DNA of 64,000 nt from NCBI RefSeq assembly GCF_019263705.2, contig NZ_JADQDK010000001.1:5270001-5334000 (forward strand), read 5' to 3'. The first letter of the stretch is position 1. The number at the start of each line of letters is the position of its first letter. Source of the DNA: Pseudonocardia abyssalis. GTDB taxonomy: Bacteria; Actinomycetota; Actinomycetes; Mycobacteriales; Pseudonocardiaceae. The translations under genes were made by a program, and so were the position numbers. Below are positions 20,743 to 27,957 of this stretch, in pieces. A model generated the notes under the pieces. It saw only the letters and a list, made by a program, of their open reading frames with translations. It was not told where the DNA came from and did not search any database.

Positions 20743-21984
20743 GTGGAGATTCGGGAGAGAACGATCTGGCGCAGTCCGCTGCGCGGCCCGTGGCTGACGG
20801 CCGCACTCGGGCTGGCCCTGCTCGTCCCGCTGGTCGTCGTCATCGTCACGGGGCTGCTGTCCTACGCGGCGTACGAGCCGAACCTGCCCGGCAACGACGC
20901 GACGCCGGGGAAGGAGTTGCTCGGGTTCTACCTGTTCGACTGGCCGACCGACCCGCCGTGGCTCTACCGGCTCACCCAGGGTGCGCACGTCGCGCTCGGC
21001 ATCGCGCTGGTGCCGGTGGTGCTGGCGAAGCTGTGGTCGGTGATCCCGAAGCTGTTCGAACTGCCGCCCGTCCGGTCGATCGGGCACGCATTGGAGCGGG
21101 CCTCGCTGCTGCTGCTCGTCGGCGGCATCGTGTTCGAGTTCGTGACCGGGATCCTGAACATCCAGGTCTTCTACGTCTTCCCGTTCTCCTTCTACACCGC
21201 GCACCTCTACGGGGCGTGGGTGTTCATCGGGGCGTTCGTCGCGCACGTGCTGCTCAAGTTCCCGACGATGGTGCGGTCCCTGCGCGCCCGGCCGGTCCGC
21301 GAGGTGCTGGCGACGTCCACCGCCGACACCCGCCCCGATCCCGACGGCCCGCTCGTGGCCACCGACCCGTCCCCGCCGACGATGTCGCGGCGCGGAGCCG
21401 CGGCCTTCGTCGGGGCCGCGTCGGCCACCCTGTTCGGGCTCTACGTCGGACAGACCCTCGACGGGCCGCTGCGCCGCACCGCGCTGTTCGCACCGCACGA
21501 CCGCGACCTCGGCGAGGGCGCGAACGCGTTCCCCGTCAACAAGACCGCGGAGACGGCGGGTGTCACCCGGGCGCGCGCCGACGCCTGGCGGCTCGAGCTG
21601 GCCGGGCCGTCGGGGACGCAGCGGTTCACCCGCGCCGACCTGGCGGCCCTGCCGCAGCACACCTACGACCTGCCGATCGCGTGCGTCGAGGGCTGGTCGA
21701 TCTCCTGCACGTGGACGGGGGTGCGGCTCGCCGACCTGGTGCGGCTCGCGGGCGGGTCCACACAGGACCGACTGTTCGTCGAGTCGTTCCAGGCGGGCGG
21801 GGCGTTCGGGCAGGTGAGCCTGAGCGTCGGGCAGTCGCAGGCGGACGAGTCGCTGCTCGCGCTGTTCGTCGGCGGCGAGGAGCTCTCGCTCGATCACGGC
21901 TACCCGGCCCGGACGATCATCCCGGCGGCGCCGGGCGTGCACGCCACCAAGTGGGTCGGCCGCCTCACGGTGGTGACGGCGTGA
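20743..21984 (+). CDS. Molybdopterin-dependent oxidoreductase with cytochrome b561-like domain
   Basis: A 413-residue protein. The N-terminal half has about four membrane segments with His residues suited to b-type heme (GAHVALGIALVPVVLAKLW, FYTAHLYGAWVFIGAFVAHVLL). A fifth segment with an SRRG start precedes an outer sulfite-oxidase-fold domain, including CVEGWSISCTWTGVRLADL with the Cys expected to bind molybdopterin. This suggests electron transfer between the membrane heme and an external molybdenum site. GTG 20743. It overlaps the next membrane gene by GTGA. Confidence 0.85.
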   Translation: MEIRERTIWRSPLRGPWLTAALGLALLVPLVVVIVTGLLSYAAYEPNLPGNDATPGKELLGFYLFDWPTDPPWLYRLTQGAHVALGIALVPVVLAKLWSVIPKLFELPPVRSIGHALERASLLLLVGGIVFEFVTGILNIQVFYVFPFSFYTAHLYGAWVFIGAFVAHVLLKFPTMVRSLRARPVREVLATSTADTRPDPDGPLVATDPSPPTMSRRGAAAFVGAASATLFGLYVGQTLDGPLRRTALFAPHDRDLGEGANAFPVNKTAETAGVTRARADAWRLELAGPSGTQRFTRADLAALPQHTYDLPIACVEGWSISCTWTGVRLADLVRLAGGSTQDRLFVESFQAGGAFGQVSLSVGQSQADESLLALFVGGEELSLDHGYPARTIIPAAPGVHATKWVGRLTVVTA

Positions 21985-22496
21985 ACGCGTTCCGGAGGTT
22001 CTACGGCGAGCGTCCGCTGCACCTGCTGCTCCAGCTCGCCGCGATCGGGCTCGCCGGGTACGCGGCCAGCCGGGTGCTGGCCGAGGGGGCGCCGTGGTTC
22101 GCGCTGCTGACCTGGTTCGTCGGGGCCGCGGTGCTGCACGACCTCGTGTTCCTGCCGGTCTACGCCTTCGCGGACGCGACGGCCCAGAGCCGGCTGTTCC
22201 GGCGCCGCCGCCCGCTGCCCGCGGCGTCGGGCGTCGCGTGGATCAACCACCTCCGGGTGCCCGTCGCGTTCTCCGGGCTGCTGATGCTGGTCTGGTTCCC
22301 GTTGATCCTGGGCGGGCGCGAGGATGCGTTCACCGGGGCCACGGGGCTGGGCACCGATGTCTACCTCGGTCGCTGGCTCGGCGTCACCGGCGTGCTGTTC
22401 GTCGGGTCCGCCCTGGTCTACGCGGTGCGGGTGCGCCGGGCGGCGCGGGCGGTCGGCGCAGGGGTCATCAGCGCAGGGGTCATCAGCGCAGGGTGA
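21981..22496 (+). CDS. Membrane protein coupled to the molybdopterin oxidoreductase
   Basis: A 171-residue protein with four hydrophobic segments (LHLLLQLAAIGLAGYAA, WFALLTWFVGAAVLHDLVFL, FSGLLMLVWFPLIL, LGVTGVLFVGSALVYAV). The GTG start overlaps the upstream stop, so the two are translated together and may form a complex. No recognisable catalytic motif. The last residues (ISAGVISAG) are encoded by a 15-base tandem repeat. Confidence 0.7.
   Translation: MNAFRRFYGERPLHLLLQLAAIGLAGYAASRVLAEGAPWFALLTWFVGAAVLHDLVFLPVYAFADATAQSRLFRRRRPLPAASGVAWINHLRVPVAFSGLLMLVWFPLILGGREDAFTGATGLGTDVYLGRWLGVTGVLFVGSALVYAVRVRRAARAVGAGVISAGVISAG
22456..22493. repeat. 15-bp tandem repeat, 2.5 copies
   Basis: The unit GCGCAGGGGTCATCA occurs at 22456-22470 and 22471-22485, with a partial third copy at 22486-22493. 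It encodes the end of the membrane protein and spans the stop region of the convergent peptidase gene. It looks like a slippage expansion. Confidence 0.8.
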
Positions 22497-23169
22497 GCAG
22501 TTGCTCGTGGAAGCCGCCGAACCCCCGGTCCCGGTCGACGATGTGGATCTCCAGGATCCAGTGGCACTGCGCGCCGTTCCGGTCGGTGCGCCGCATCGGG
22601 TTCGTGTTCTCCGGCGCGATGTAGCTCTCGATCTTCGCGCCGTCGACCAGCTCGTGCGGGAACTCCCCGACGAGGTGCCCGGCGTGGGAGTTGCCGAACT
22701 CCCAGCCCGCTTCCCTGGCCAGCTCGCCGACGTGGGCGTACAGCTCGGCCCCTGTGATGTCCGGGTGGGCCTCGAAGTGCGCACGGCCGTCGGCCCACAG
22801 GCGCGGCAGGGCGGCCGCGATCGCGAGCTTCGCCGGGTCGTCGCCGAGCACGTAGGTGCGGCCGAAATCGGCCTCCCACCGCTCCAGCAGCGGCCCGAAG
22901 TCGAGGAAGACGATGTCGTCGTCCTCGATGACCCGGTCCGGCGGGTTCTCCTGGTACGGCGCCAACGTGTTCGGCCCGGCCCGTACGACCCGCTTGTGCC
23001 AGTGCCGCTCGATGCCGAACAGCTCGGCGCCGAGGTCGCGGACGCGATCGCTCACGACCGACTCGCGCACCCCGGCGGCGACCAGACCGCGCCGGGTGAC
23101 CTCGGCGAACAACAGCTCGGCCTTCTCCTCCGCCGCGACCAGTTCTGCGGCACGCACGTGCTCGTCCAT
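22483..23169 (-). CDS. M24-family (Xaa-Pro peptidase-like) metallopeptidase
   Basis: A 228-residue pita-bread-fold protein containing only the catalytic domain: DDIVFLDFGPLLERWEADFGRTYVLG (metal Asp residues), GNSHAGHLVGEFPHE (His and Glu), and HWILEIHIVDRDRGFGGFHEQLL (the final Glu is expected here). These are the usual positions of the two-metal site. ATG 23169. It is divergent from a hydrolase gene across about 210 bases in which no clear operator was seen. It could be an aminopeptidase or a creatinase-like enzyme. Confidence 0.8.
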   Translation of the reverse strand: MDEHVRAAELVAAEEKAELLFAEVTRRGLVAAGVRESVVSDRVRDLGAELFGIERHWHKRVVRAGPNTLAPYQENPPDRVIEDDDIVFLDFGPLLERWEADFGRTYVLGDDPAKLAIAAALPRLWADGRAHFEAHPDITGAELYAHVGELAREAGWEFGNSHAGHLVGEFPHELVDGAKIESYIAPENTNPMRRTDRNGAQCHWILEIHIVDRDRGFGGFHEQLLTLR

Positions 23170-23380
23170 ACCCCCCAGCATGCCGCAGCTGCACGTCAGG
23201 TGTTCATGTGGAGAGCGCCGGCTGGATGTCGTCGGGTCGCGCGCGACGTGATGAGCGGCCCGATCGCGATGCCCGGCCGCGGGTCCCGTCAACAGCACCG
23301 CCTAGCGCCGTGCTCGTCGCCCCGGTGCTCGAACGGTGCGGGCCCGCGGGAGTCCTTCGTGGGGTGAGATGTTGTCCGGT

Positions 23381-24163
23381 ATGCCGGTCGACCCCAGTTC
23401 GCGAGACGGCGAACACGTGGATCTCGCGGTCCGCGAGTTCGGCGGCGAGGGTCCGCCCATCCTGCTGCTGCACGGCCTGATGGGATGCGCGGACACCTGG
23501 GAACCGGTGGCGCGCTGGCTCACCGCGCACGGCCGGGTGCTCGGCCTCGACGCCCGCGGGCACGGGCGCTCCGGAGCACGCGGTCCGTGGACCGTCGAGC
23601 GGATGGCGGCCGACGCGGCGGGGGTGCTCGCGGGGCCGACGACCGTGATCGGCCACTCGATGGGCGGGCTGCACGGCATCGCGCTCGCCGCCGCCCGCCC
23701 CGATCTGGTGCGTGCGCTCGTCGTCGAGGACATGGGGGTCGACTTCGTCGGGCGCGACGCCGACGCCGCCCGCGCCTGGTTCGCGGCCGTGCCGCAGCCG
23801 TTCCCGTCGCTCGACGTCGTCCGGGAGGCGTTCGGGTGGCCGCGCCCGGAGTTCGGCGAGTACATGGCGCGCTGTGTCCGGGCGGGGCCGGACGGGTTGT
23901 ACCTGAGCACGTCGGCCGAGCACGCCGCGGACGTCGCCGGGGAGTGGGCGCGCACGGCGTTCTGGCCGCTGCTCGACGCGGTGCGGTGCCCGGTGCTGCT
24001 GATCGAGGCGGCGGAGTCCGTCGCGCCACCCGGGCAGATGGCGGAGATGGCGCGGCGCCTGCCCGACGCCCGGCACGTGCGCATCCCGGGCACCGGCCAC
24101 CTGGTGCACGCGGCCGCGCCGCAGGCCTACCGCGCGGCGGTGGAGGGGTTCCTCACCCGCTGA
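23381..24163 (+). CDS. Alpha/beta-fold hydrolase
   Basis: A 260-residue hydrolase with a complete catalytic set: oxyanion HG in ILLLHGLMGCADTW, LDARGHGRS, nucleophile elbow VIGHSMGGLHG (Ser near 92), an acid in LLIEAAESVAPP and His in GTGHLVHAAAP. The short length gives only a small cap. The start could also be ATG 23369. Its 3' end overlaps the convergent 2H phosphoesterase gene by 11 bases. Substrate unknown. Confidence 0.82.
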   Translation: MPVDPSSRDGEHVDLAVREFGGEGPPILLLHGLMGCADTWEPVARWLTAHGRVLGLDARGHGRSGARGPWTVERMAADAAGVLAGPTTVIGHSMGGLHGIALAAARPDLVRALVVEDMGVDFVGRDADAARAWFAAVPQPFPSLDVVREAFGWPRPEFGEYMARCVRAGPDGLYLSTSAEHAADVAGEWARTAFWPLLDAVRCPVLLIEAAESVAPPGQMAEMARRLPDARHVRIPGTGHLVHAAAPQAYRAAVEGFLTR

Positions 24164-24608
24164 CCTCCACGCCCTCGACGCGCGCCCGCACCGGCGCCAC
24201 CGGGTGCAGCGCGGCGAACGCCTCGGCGGGCCGCTCTGTCGCGAGTACGCAGTGCGGGAGCCACGCGCCGGGCAGGTGGGCCGCCACCGGCCCCTTCACC
24301 CGCCCTGCGAGGGCGTCGTGGACGGCGGCGTGCACGGCGAGCAGCTCCGCGTCGACGACGGCGGCGAGCACCAGCTGGTCCGGCCGGCCCGCGACCGTGC
24401 CCAGGGTGGCCAGCCAGATCGACGGCACCACCAGCAACCGCAGCTCGGCGTCGAGAGCCGCCCGGGCGGCAGGCGGCACCGACGTCGCGGCGGCGACGGT
24501 GACCGCGGGCTCGTCGACGGCGGCGAGGTCGCGCGGGAGCCTGCCGCGTAGCGCGTGCAGCGCCGCGACGGCGTCGGGGTCGAGCCGGAAGCGCACGGTC
24601 TGGGCCAT
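24153..24608 (-). CDS. 2'-5' RNA ligase-like (2H phosphoesterase) protein with degenerate first motif
   Basis: A 151-residue protein with the duplicated fold of the 2H superfamily. The second signature is still recognisable (WLPHCVLATE) but has Val where Ser/Thr is normal. At the first H-x-T position the sequence reads EPAVTVAAA, so the catalytic His appears to be Ala. That argues for reduced or no phosphodiesterase activity. ATG 24608 lies 20 bases downstream of mutY, so they are probably co-transcribed. Confidence 0.65.
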   Translation of the reverse strand: MAQTVRFRLDPDAVAALHALRGRLPRDLAAVDEPAVTVAAATSVPPAARAALDAELRLLVVPSIWLATLGTVAGRPDQLVLAAVVDAELLAVHAAVHDALAGRVKGPVAAHLPGAWLPHCVLATERPAEAFAALHPVAPVRARVEGVEVSG

Positions 24609-24628
24609 GATCAGGTCCGGGGCACGGA

Positions 24629-25495
24629 TCAGGCGGGGAGCGCGAAGCGGCCGTCGTCGTGCTGCTCCGCCAGCCCGTCGACGAGGAGGGAGTGCAGGCA
24701 GCGGTCGCGTTGCGGGGCGTCGGGCCACACCGCGTCCAGCGCGTCGCGCGGTACCGGGTGGGCCGTGCCGCGCAGCACGTCGAGCAGCTTGCCCCGCACC
24801 TGGCGGTCGGTGCCGGCGAAGCCCTGCACCGGCTTGCGCGGGCCGTCGTAGGCCGGGCGTCCGTTCGCCTGCCAGGCGCACTCGGCGTGCACGGGGCAGA
24901 TCCCGCAGCGGGGGGCGCGCGCGGTGCAGACCACCGCGCCGAGCTCCATGAGCCCGGACGAGATCTCCGCCGCGGTGGCGTCGTCCGGGGGGAGCAGGGC
25001 GTCGACGTCGGCGAGGTCGGGCTTCGTCCGGGCCGGTCCGGCGTCACCGGCTCCGTGCACCGCCCGGGCGACGACGCGCCGGACGTTGGTGTCGACGACG
25101 GGCGCGCGCCGTCCGTACCCGAACGCCACGACGGCACGCGCGGTGTAGGAACCGATGCCCGGCAACGCCTCCAGGTCGTCTGTCCCGGACGGGACGGTGT
25201 CGTCGTGCGCCGCGGCGATCGTGGCTGCGGCCTCGTGCAGGCGCAGCGCGCGCCGCGGGTAGCCGAGCTTGCCCCAGGCGCGCAGGATGTCGGCGCGGGA
25301 TGCCGCGGCGAGGGCCGACGGGGTGGGCCAGCGCGCCATCCAGTCGGTCCAGATCGGCTCGACGCGGGTTACCGGCGTCTGTTGGAGCATGAACTCGCTG
25401 ACCAGCACGCCCCACGCCGTGGTGCCGGGGCGGCGCCACGGGAGGTCGCGGGCCTCGGATCGGTACCAGGTGAGCACGAGGTCGGGCAGTGGCAC
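24629..25495 (-). CDS. mutY: A/G-specific adenine glycosylase
   Basis: A 288-residue base-excision-repair enzyme that removes A opposite 8-oxoG. Features: LPWRRPGTTAWGVLVSEFML (catalytic Glu in SEFMLQQT), helix-hairpin-helix LPGIGSYTARAVVAF, catalytic Asp in PVVDTNVRR, and a 4Fe-4S site C-x6-C-x2-C-x5-C (VCTARAPRCGICPVHAEC). The NUDIX-like C-terminal domain of long MutY forms is absent, as in mycobacterial versions. Start is GTG 25495. Confidence 0.93.
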   Translation of the reverse strand: MPLPDLVLTWYRSEARDLPWRRPGTTAWGVLVSEFMLQQTPVTRVEPIWTDWMARWPTPSALAAASRADILRAWGKLGYPRRALRLHEAAATIAAAHDDTVPSGTDDLEALPGIGSYTARAVVAFGYGRRAPVVDTNVRRVVARAVHGAGDAGPARTKPDLADVDALLPPDDATAAEISSGLMELGAVVCTARAPRCGICPVHAECAWQANGRPAYDGPRKPVQGFAGTDRQVRGKLLDVLRGTAHPVPRDALDAVWPDAPQRDRCLHSLLVDGLAEQHDDGRFALPA

Positions 25496-25519
25496 CGGCC
25501 GATGGTGCCACGCAGGTCG

Positions 25520-25557
25520 TGCGCGGAAACGGCGGCCCCGGCCACCGTTTCCGCGCA
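25520..25557. terminator. 13-bp hairpin between the carbonic anhydrase gene and mutY
   Basis: Perfect arms TGCGCGGAAACGG (25520-25532) and CCGTTTCCGCGCA (25545-25557) enclose a 12-base loop. It lies just past the carbonic anhydrase stop in the direction of minus-strand transcription, and 25 bases before mutY. Confidence 0.75.
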
Positions 25558-25565
25558 CGGGGCCG

Positions 25566-26054
25566 TCAGGCCACCTCGTTCAGCTTGCCGGTCGCCACGT
25601 CGAACACGAAGCCGCGCACCTGGTCGGTGTGCGGGATGTACGGGCTGGCCTTGATGCGGTTGATCGACTGCCGCACGTCGGTGTCCAGGTCGGTGAACGA
25701 CTCGGCGGCCCACTGGGGCTTGAGGCCGGTCTCGTCCTGGATGCCCTTCTTGAACTCGTCGTCGGTGAAGGTGAGCATCCCGCAGTCCGTGTGGTGGATG
25801 AGGATGATCTCCTTCGTGCCGAGCAGGCGCTGGGAGATGGCGAGCGAGCGGATCTCGTCGTCGGTGACGACGCCGCCCGCGTTGCGGATGACGTGCGACT
25901 CGCCCTCGTTGAGGCCGAGGATCCCGTAGACGTTCAGCCGGGCGTCCATGCAGGCGAGGACGGCGATCTGCTTGGCCGGGGGCAGGGGGAGCGGGCCCTG
26001 GAAGGACTCCGCGTACTTGGCGTTGTTGGCGAGGAGGTCGTCCGTGACGGACAT
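25566..26054 (-). CDS. canA: Beta-class carbonic anhydrase
   Basis: A 162-residue enzyme interconverting CO2 and bicarbonate. Zinc ligands are Cys35 (VLACMDARL), His88 and Cys91 (HHTDCGM); the Asp37-Arg39 dyad is present. The sequence is very like mycobacterial Rv1284 (CanA), including the ends MSVTDD and FDVATGKLNEV. Length is normal. ATG 26054. A possible small leader ORF lies about 90 bases upstream. Confidence 0.93.
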   Translation of the reverse strand: MSVTDDLLANNAKYAESFQGPLPLPPAKQIAVLACMDARLNVYGILGLNEGESHVIRNAGGVVTDDEIRSLAISQRLLGTKEIILIHHTDCGMLTFTDDEFKKGIQDETGLKPQWAAESFTDLDTDVRQSINRIKASPYIPHTDQVRGFVFDVATGKLNEVA

Positions 26055-26141
26055 GGGTGTTCTCCGGTTCCGGGAGGTCGGGTGGGTGCGGACGTGAAGC
26101 GGCCACGCGGCGACCGGGCGGAGGGGGAGGGTGCGGTCGCG

Positions 26142-26219
26142 CTACGCGGCCGGGCGACAGAACTCGTCGAACTCCATGACGCGACGGCTGGGCCAGAAGG
26201 CCTCGAGCAGCATGCGCAT
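26142..26219 (-). CDS. Candidate 25-residue leader peptide upstream of carbonic anhydrase
   Basis: A minus-strand ORF begins at ATG 26219 and stops with TAG at 26142-26144. The 25 residues are aromatic- and Arg-rich with one Cys near the end (MRMLLEAFW at the start, DEFCRPAA at the end), unlike the Ala/Gly/Arg runs typical of chance high-GC ORFs. A TTGACT lies just upstream. It could be a regulatory leader for canA or a free-standing small protein. No family is recognised. Confidence 0.35.
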   Translation of the reverse strand: MRMLLEAFWPSRRVMEFDEFCRPAA

Positions 26220-26275
26220 CACGGCATGAGTCAACCGTGACGCGCACCCCCGGGGCAACCCGGTCCGCCGGACGG

Positions 26276-26338
26276 GTGGTTACCGTTCACCCACGACGCG
26301 CCGACGCTGCGACGGTCCGCAACTCGTGGTAACTGTTC
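26276..26338. promoter_or_regulatory. Two GTGGTNACNGTTC direct repeats and promoter of the next gene
   Basis: GTGGTTACCGTTC (26276-26288) and GTGGTAACTGTTC (26326-26338) differ at two positions and begin 50 bases apart. A TACGCT -10-like hexamer at 26342-26347 is at leaderless distance from the ATG at 26355. The repeats sit where an activator of this promoter, or a regulator of divergent canA, could bind. The rest of the gap from 26055 holds the small ORF noted above and nothing else recognisable. Confidence 0.45.
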
Positions 26339-26354
26339 GGATACGCTCCGTGAC

Positions 26355-27143
26355 ATGTGGGAGCCGGTCGGTCCGCTTCCCGCCTCCGTCTACTGGAGGC
26401 GGCGGTTCGTGGCGATCCTGTCGACGGTCGCCGCGCTGGTCGCGGTGGCCTGGACCGTGGCGGTGCTGCTGGCCCCGCCCGCGTCGACCCCCACCGCCCA
26501 GCCCGGACGGGCTGCCATGACCGCTCCCCAGCAGGCCGACCCGTCCCCGGCGCCCGCGTCGTCGCCGGGGACGGGTCCGTCGTCCACCGCGGGGGAGGGA
26601 TCGACGCCGACCCCGGCCGGCTCGAGCACGGCGGAGTCGGCCACCTCCGAACCGCCGGCCACGACGTCGGAGATCGTGCTCCCCGACGACACGCCGCGCG
26701 CGGCCGTCCCGGTGCCGCCGTCGGTGCCCGTCCCACCGTCGGGCCCGGTGCCGTGCACGAACGACATGATCTCGGTCGGCGCGGAGATCGATCAGCCCGA
26801 GCACCGCGTCGGGGAACGCCCGACGCTGCGCCTGGTCGTGGTCAACATCAGCGAGCAGCCCTGCGTCCGCGACCTCGACGGCGCCCGCCAGGAGATCGTC
26901 GTGTGGAGCGGTGACGGGGTGGACCGGCTGTGGTCGAGCAACGACTGCGTCAACCCGACGACGGTCGACCTGCGCACGCTGGTGCCCGGCCAGCCGGTCG
27001 TGTTCGCGGTGCGCTGGGCGGGTCGCACGTCGACACCGGGGTGCGCGGAGACGCGCACCGAGGTGCCGGCCGGGGCGTACCGCGTGCTCACCCGCGTCGA
27101 CGACGTGATCAGCCAGCCCGCGCCGTTCCTGCGCAACCCCTGA
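26355..27143 (+). CDS. Membrane-anchored extracytoplasmic protein of unknown function
   Basis: A 262-residue protein with a short cytoplasmic start, one membrane segment (about 20-42, VAILSTVAALVAVAWTVAVLL), a Pro/Ser/Thr/Ala-rich linker of about 90 residues, and a C-terminal beta-rich domain with four Cys. DLRTLVPGQPVVFAVRWAGR suggests an immunoglobulin-like fold. A protein of similar build lies near carbonic anhydrase and radA in mycobacteria (Rv3587c). Probable leaderless transcript. Confidence 0.7.
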   Translation: MWEPVGPLPASVYWRRRFVAILSTVAALVAVAWTVAVLLAPPASTPTAQPGRAAMTAPQQADPSPAPASSPGTGPSSTAGEGSTPTPAGSSTAESATSEPPATTSEIVLPDDTPRAAVPVPPSVPVPPSGPVPCTNDMISVGAEIDQPEHRVGERPTLRLVVVNISEQPCVRDLDGARQEIVVWSGDGVDRLWSSNDCVNPTTVDLRTLVPGQPVVFAVRWAGRTSTPGCAETRTEVPAGAYRVLTRVDDVISQPAPFLRNP

Positions 27144-27149
27144 GCGGTC

Positions 27150-27902
27150 TCAGTGCACCCGCGCCGTCGGGGTGAGCCACACGGTTCCGGTGCCCGTGAA
27201 CCGGAAGACCAGACCCTCGCCCGACCGCGCGGCGTTCCGCAGGCCGGAGACCAGCGGGCGGAGCTCCACCGTGAGCGTGGCGCTGTACATCAGCATCACG
27301 TCGCCGTCGACGATCAGCTCGTCCGTGCCGTCCATCTCGATCGCCTCGATCTCCTCGACCGGCACCGGCGACTCGACGATGAACACGCCACGGCCGGTGA
27401 GCTTCGGCTGCACGAGTCCGTTGCCGGAGAGCACGCCGCTCACCGAGCGGTGGGTGTGGTGGCCGAGTTCGACGGTGCCCTCGCAGGCGTAGAACGCCCC
27501 GTCGTCGAGGATGAGGGAGTCCTCGGGGCCGTCCATCGAGGCGAGGACGAAGTGTCCGCGCGTCGGCTCGGTCCACACCTCGCCGTGCCCGGAGTAGCGG
27601 GTGGCGAAGGCCGCGTCACCGGTGCCTGCGGAGACGACCTGCCTGCGCAGCAGCCCGCCCGCCCCCTGCGCCTTCTGCACGTCGATCTTCAGCCGGCCCT
27701 TGGCGTACTGCAGCGCCCCCGGCTCCAGCAGCGCGCCGCCACCGTCGAGGACGATCCTGACCTGCCGCGTCGCGTACGCCGAGGAGACGTAGCCGGTGGT
27801 GGAACTGGTGTGTCCGCCGTCCTTGCGCAGCGCGAGCTCGTAGAGCTCGATGGCCATGCCCTCGCCCCTGGCCTGGTCCACCAGGTGCCGGAAGTCGGCC
27901 AC
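27150..27902 (-). CDS. AIM24-family protein
   Basis: A 250-residue protein built of beta-helix-like repeats of the AIM24 (TerB-associated) family: SALLEPGALQYAKGRL-like segments, GVFIVESPVPVEEIEAIEM, ELIVDGDVMLMYSATL and a final LVFRFTGTGTVWL. The biochemical role is not established. GTG 27902 follows an AAGGGGGTGGG stretch. It lies 55 bases beyond radA, where disA is found in many actinobacteria. Confidence 0.8.
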   Translation of the reverse strand: MADFRHLVDQARGEGMAIELYELALRKDGGHTSSTTGYVSSAYATRQVRIVLDGGGALLEPGALQYAKGRLKIDVQKAQGAGGLLRRQVVSAGTGDAAFATRYSGHGEVWTEPTRGHFVLASMDGPEDSLILDDGAFYACEGTVELGHHTHRSVSGVLSGNGLVQPKLTGRGVFIVESPVPVEEIEAIEMDGTDELIVDGDVMLMYSATLTVELRPLVSGLRNAARSGEGLVFRFTGTGTVWLTPTARVH

Positions 27903-27957
27903 GGTCCCACCCCCTTGTCGATGCGCGGCCAGGATGCCAGAGCGCCGGGCCGGGGGA

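Noticed and set aside
23170..23380. Operator or small gene in the 210-base gap between the peptidase and hydrolase
   Set aside because: No good palindrome, promoter or conserved ORF could be supported by eye.
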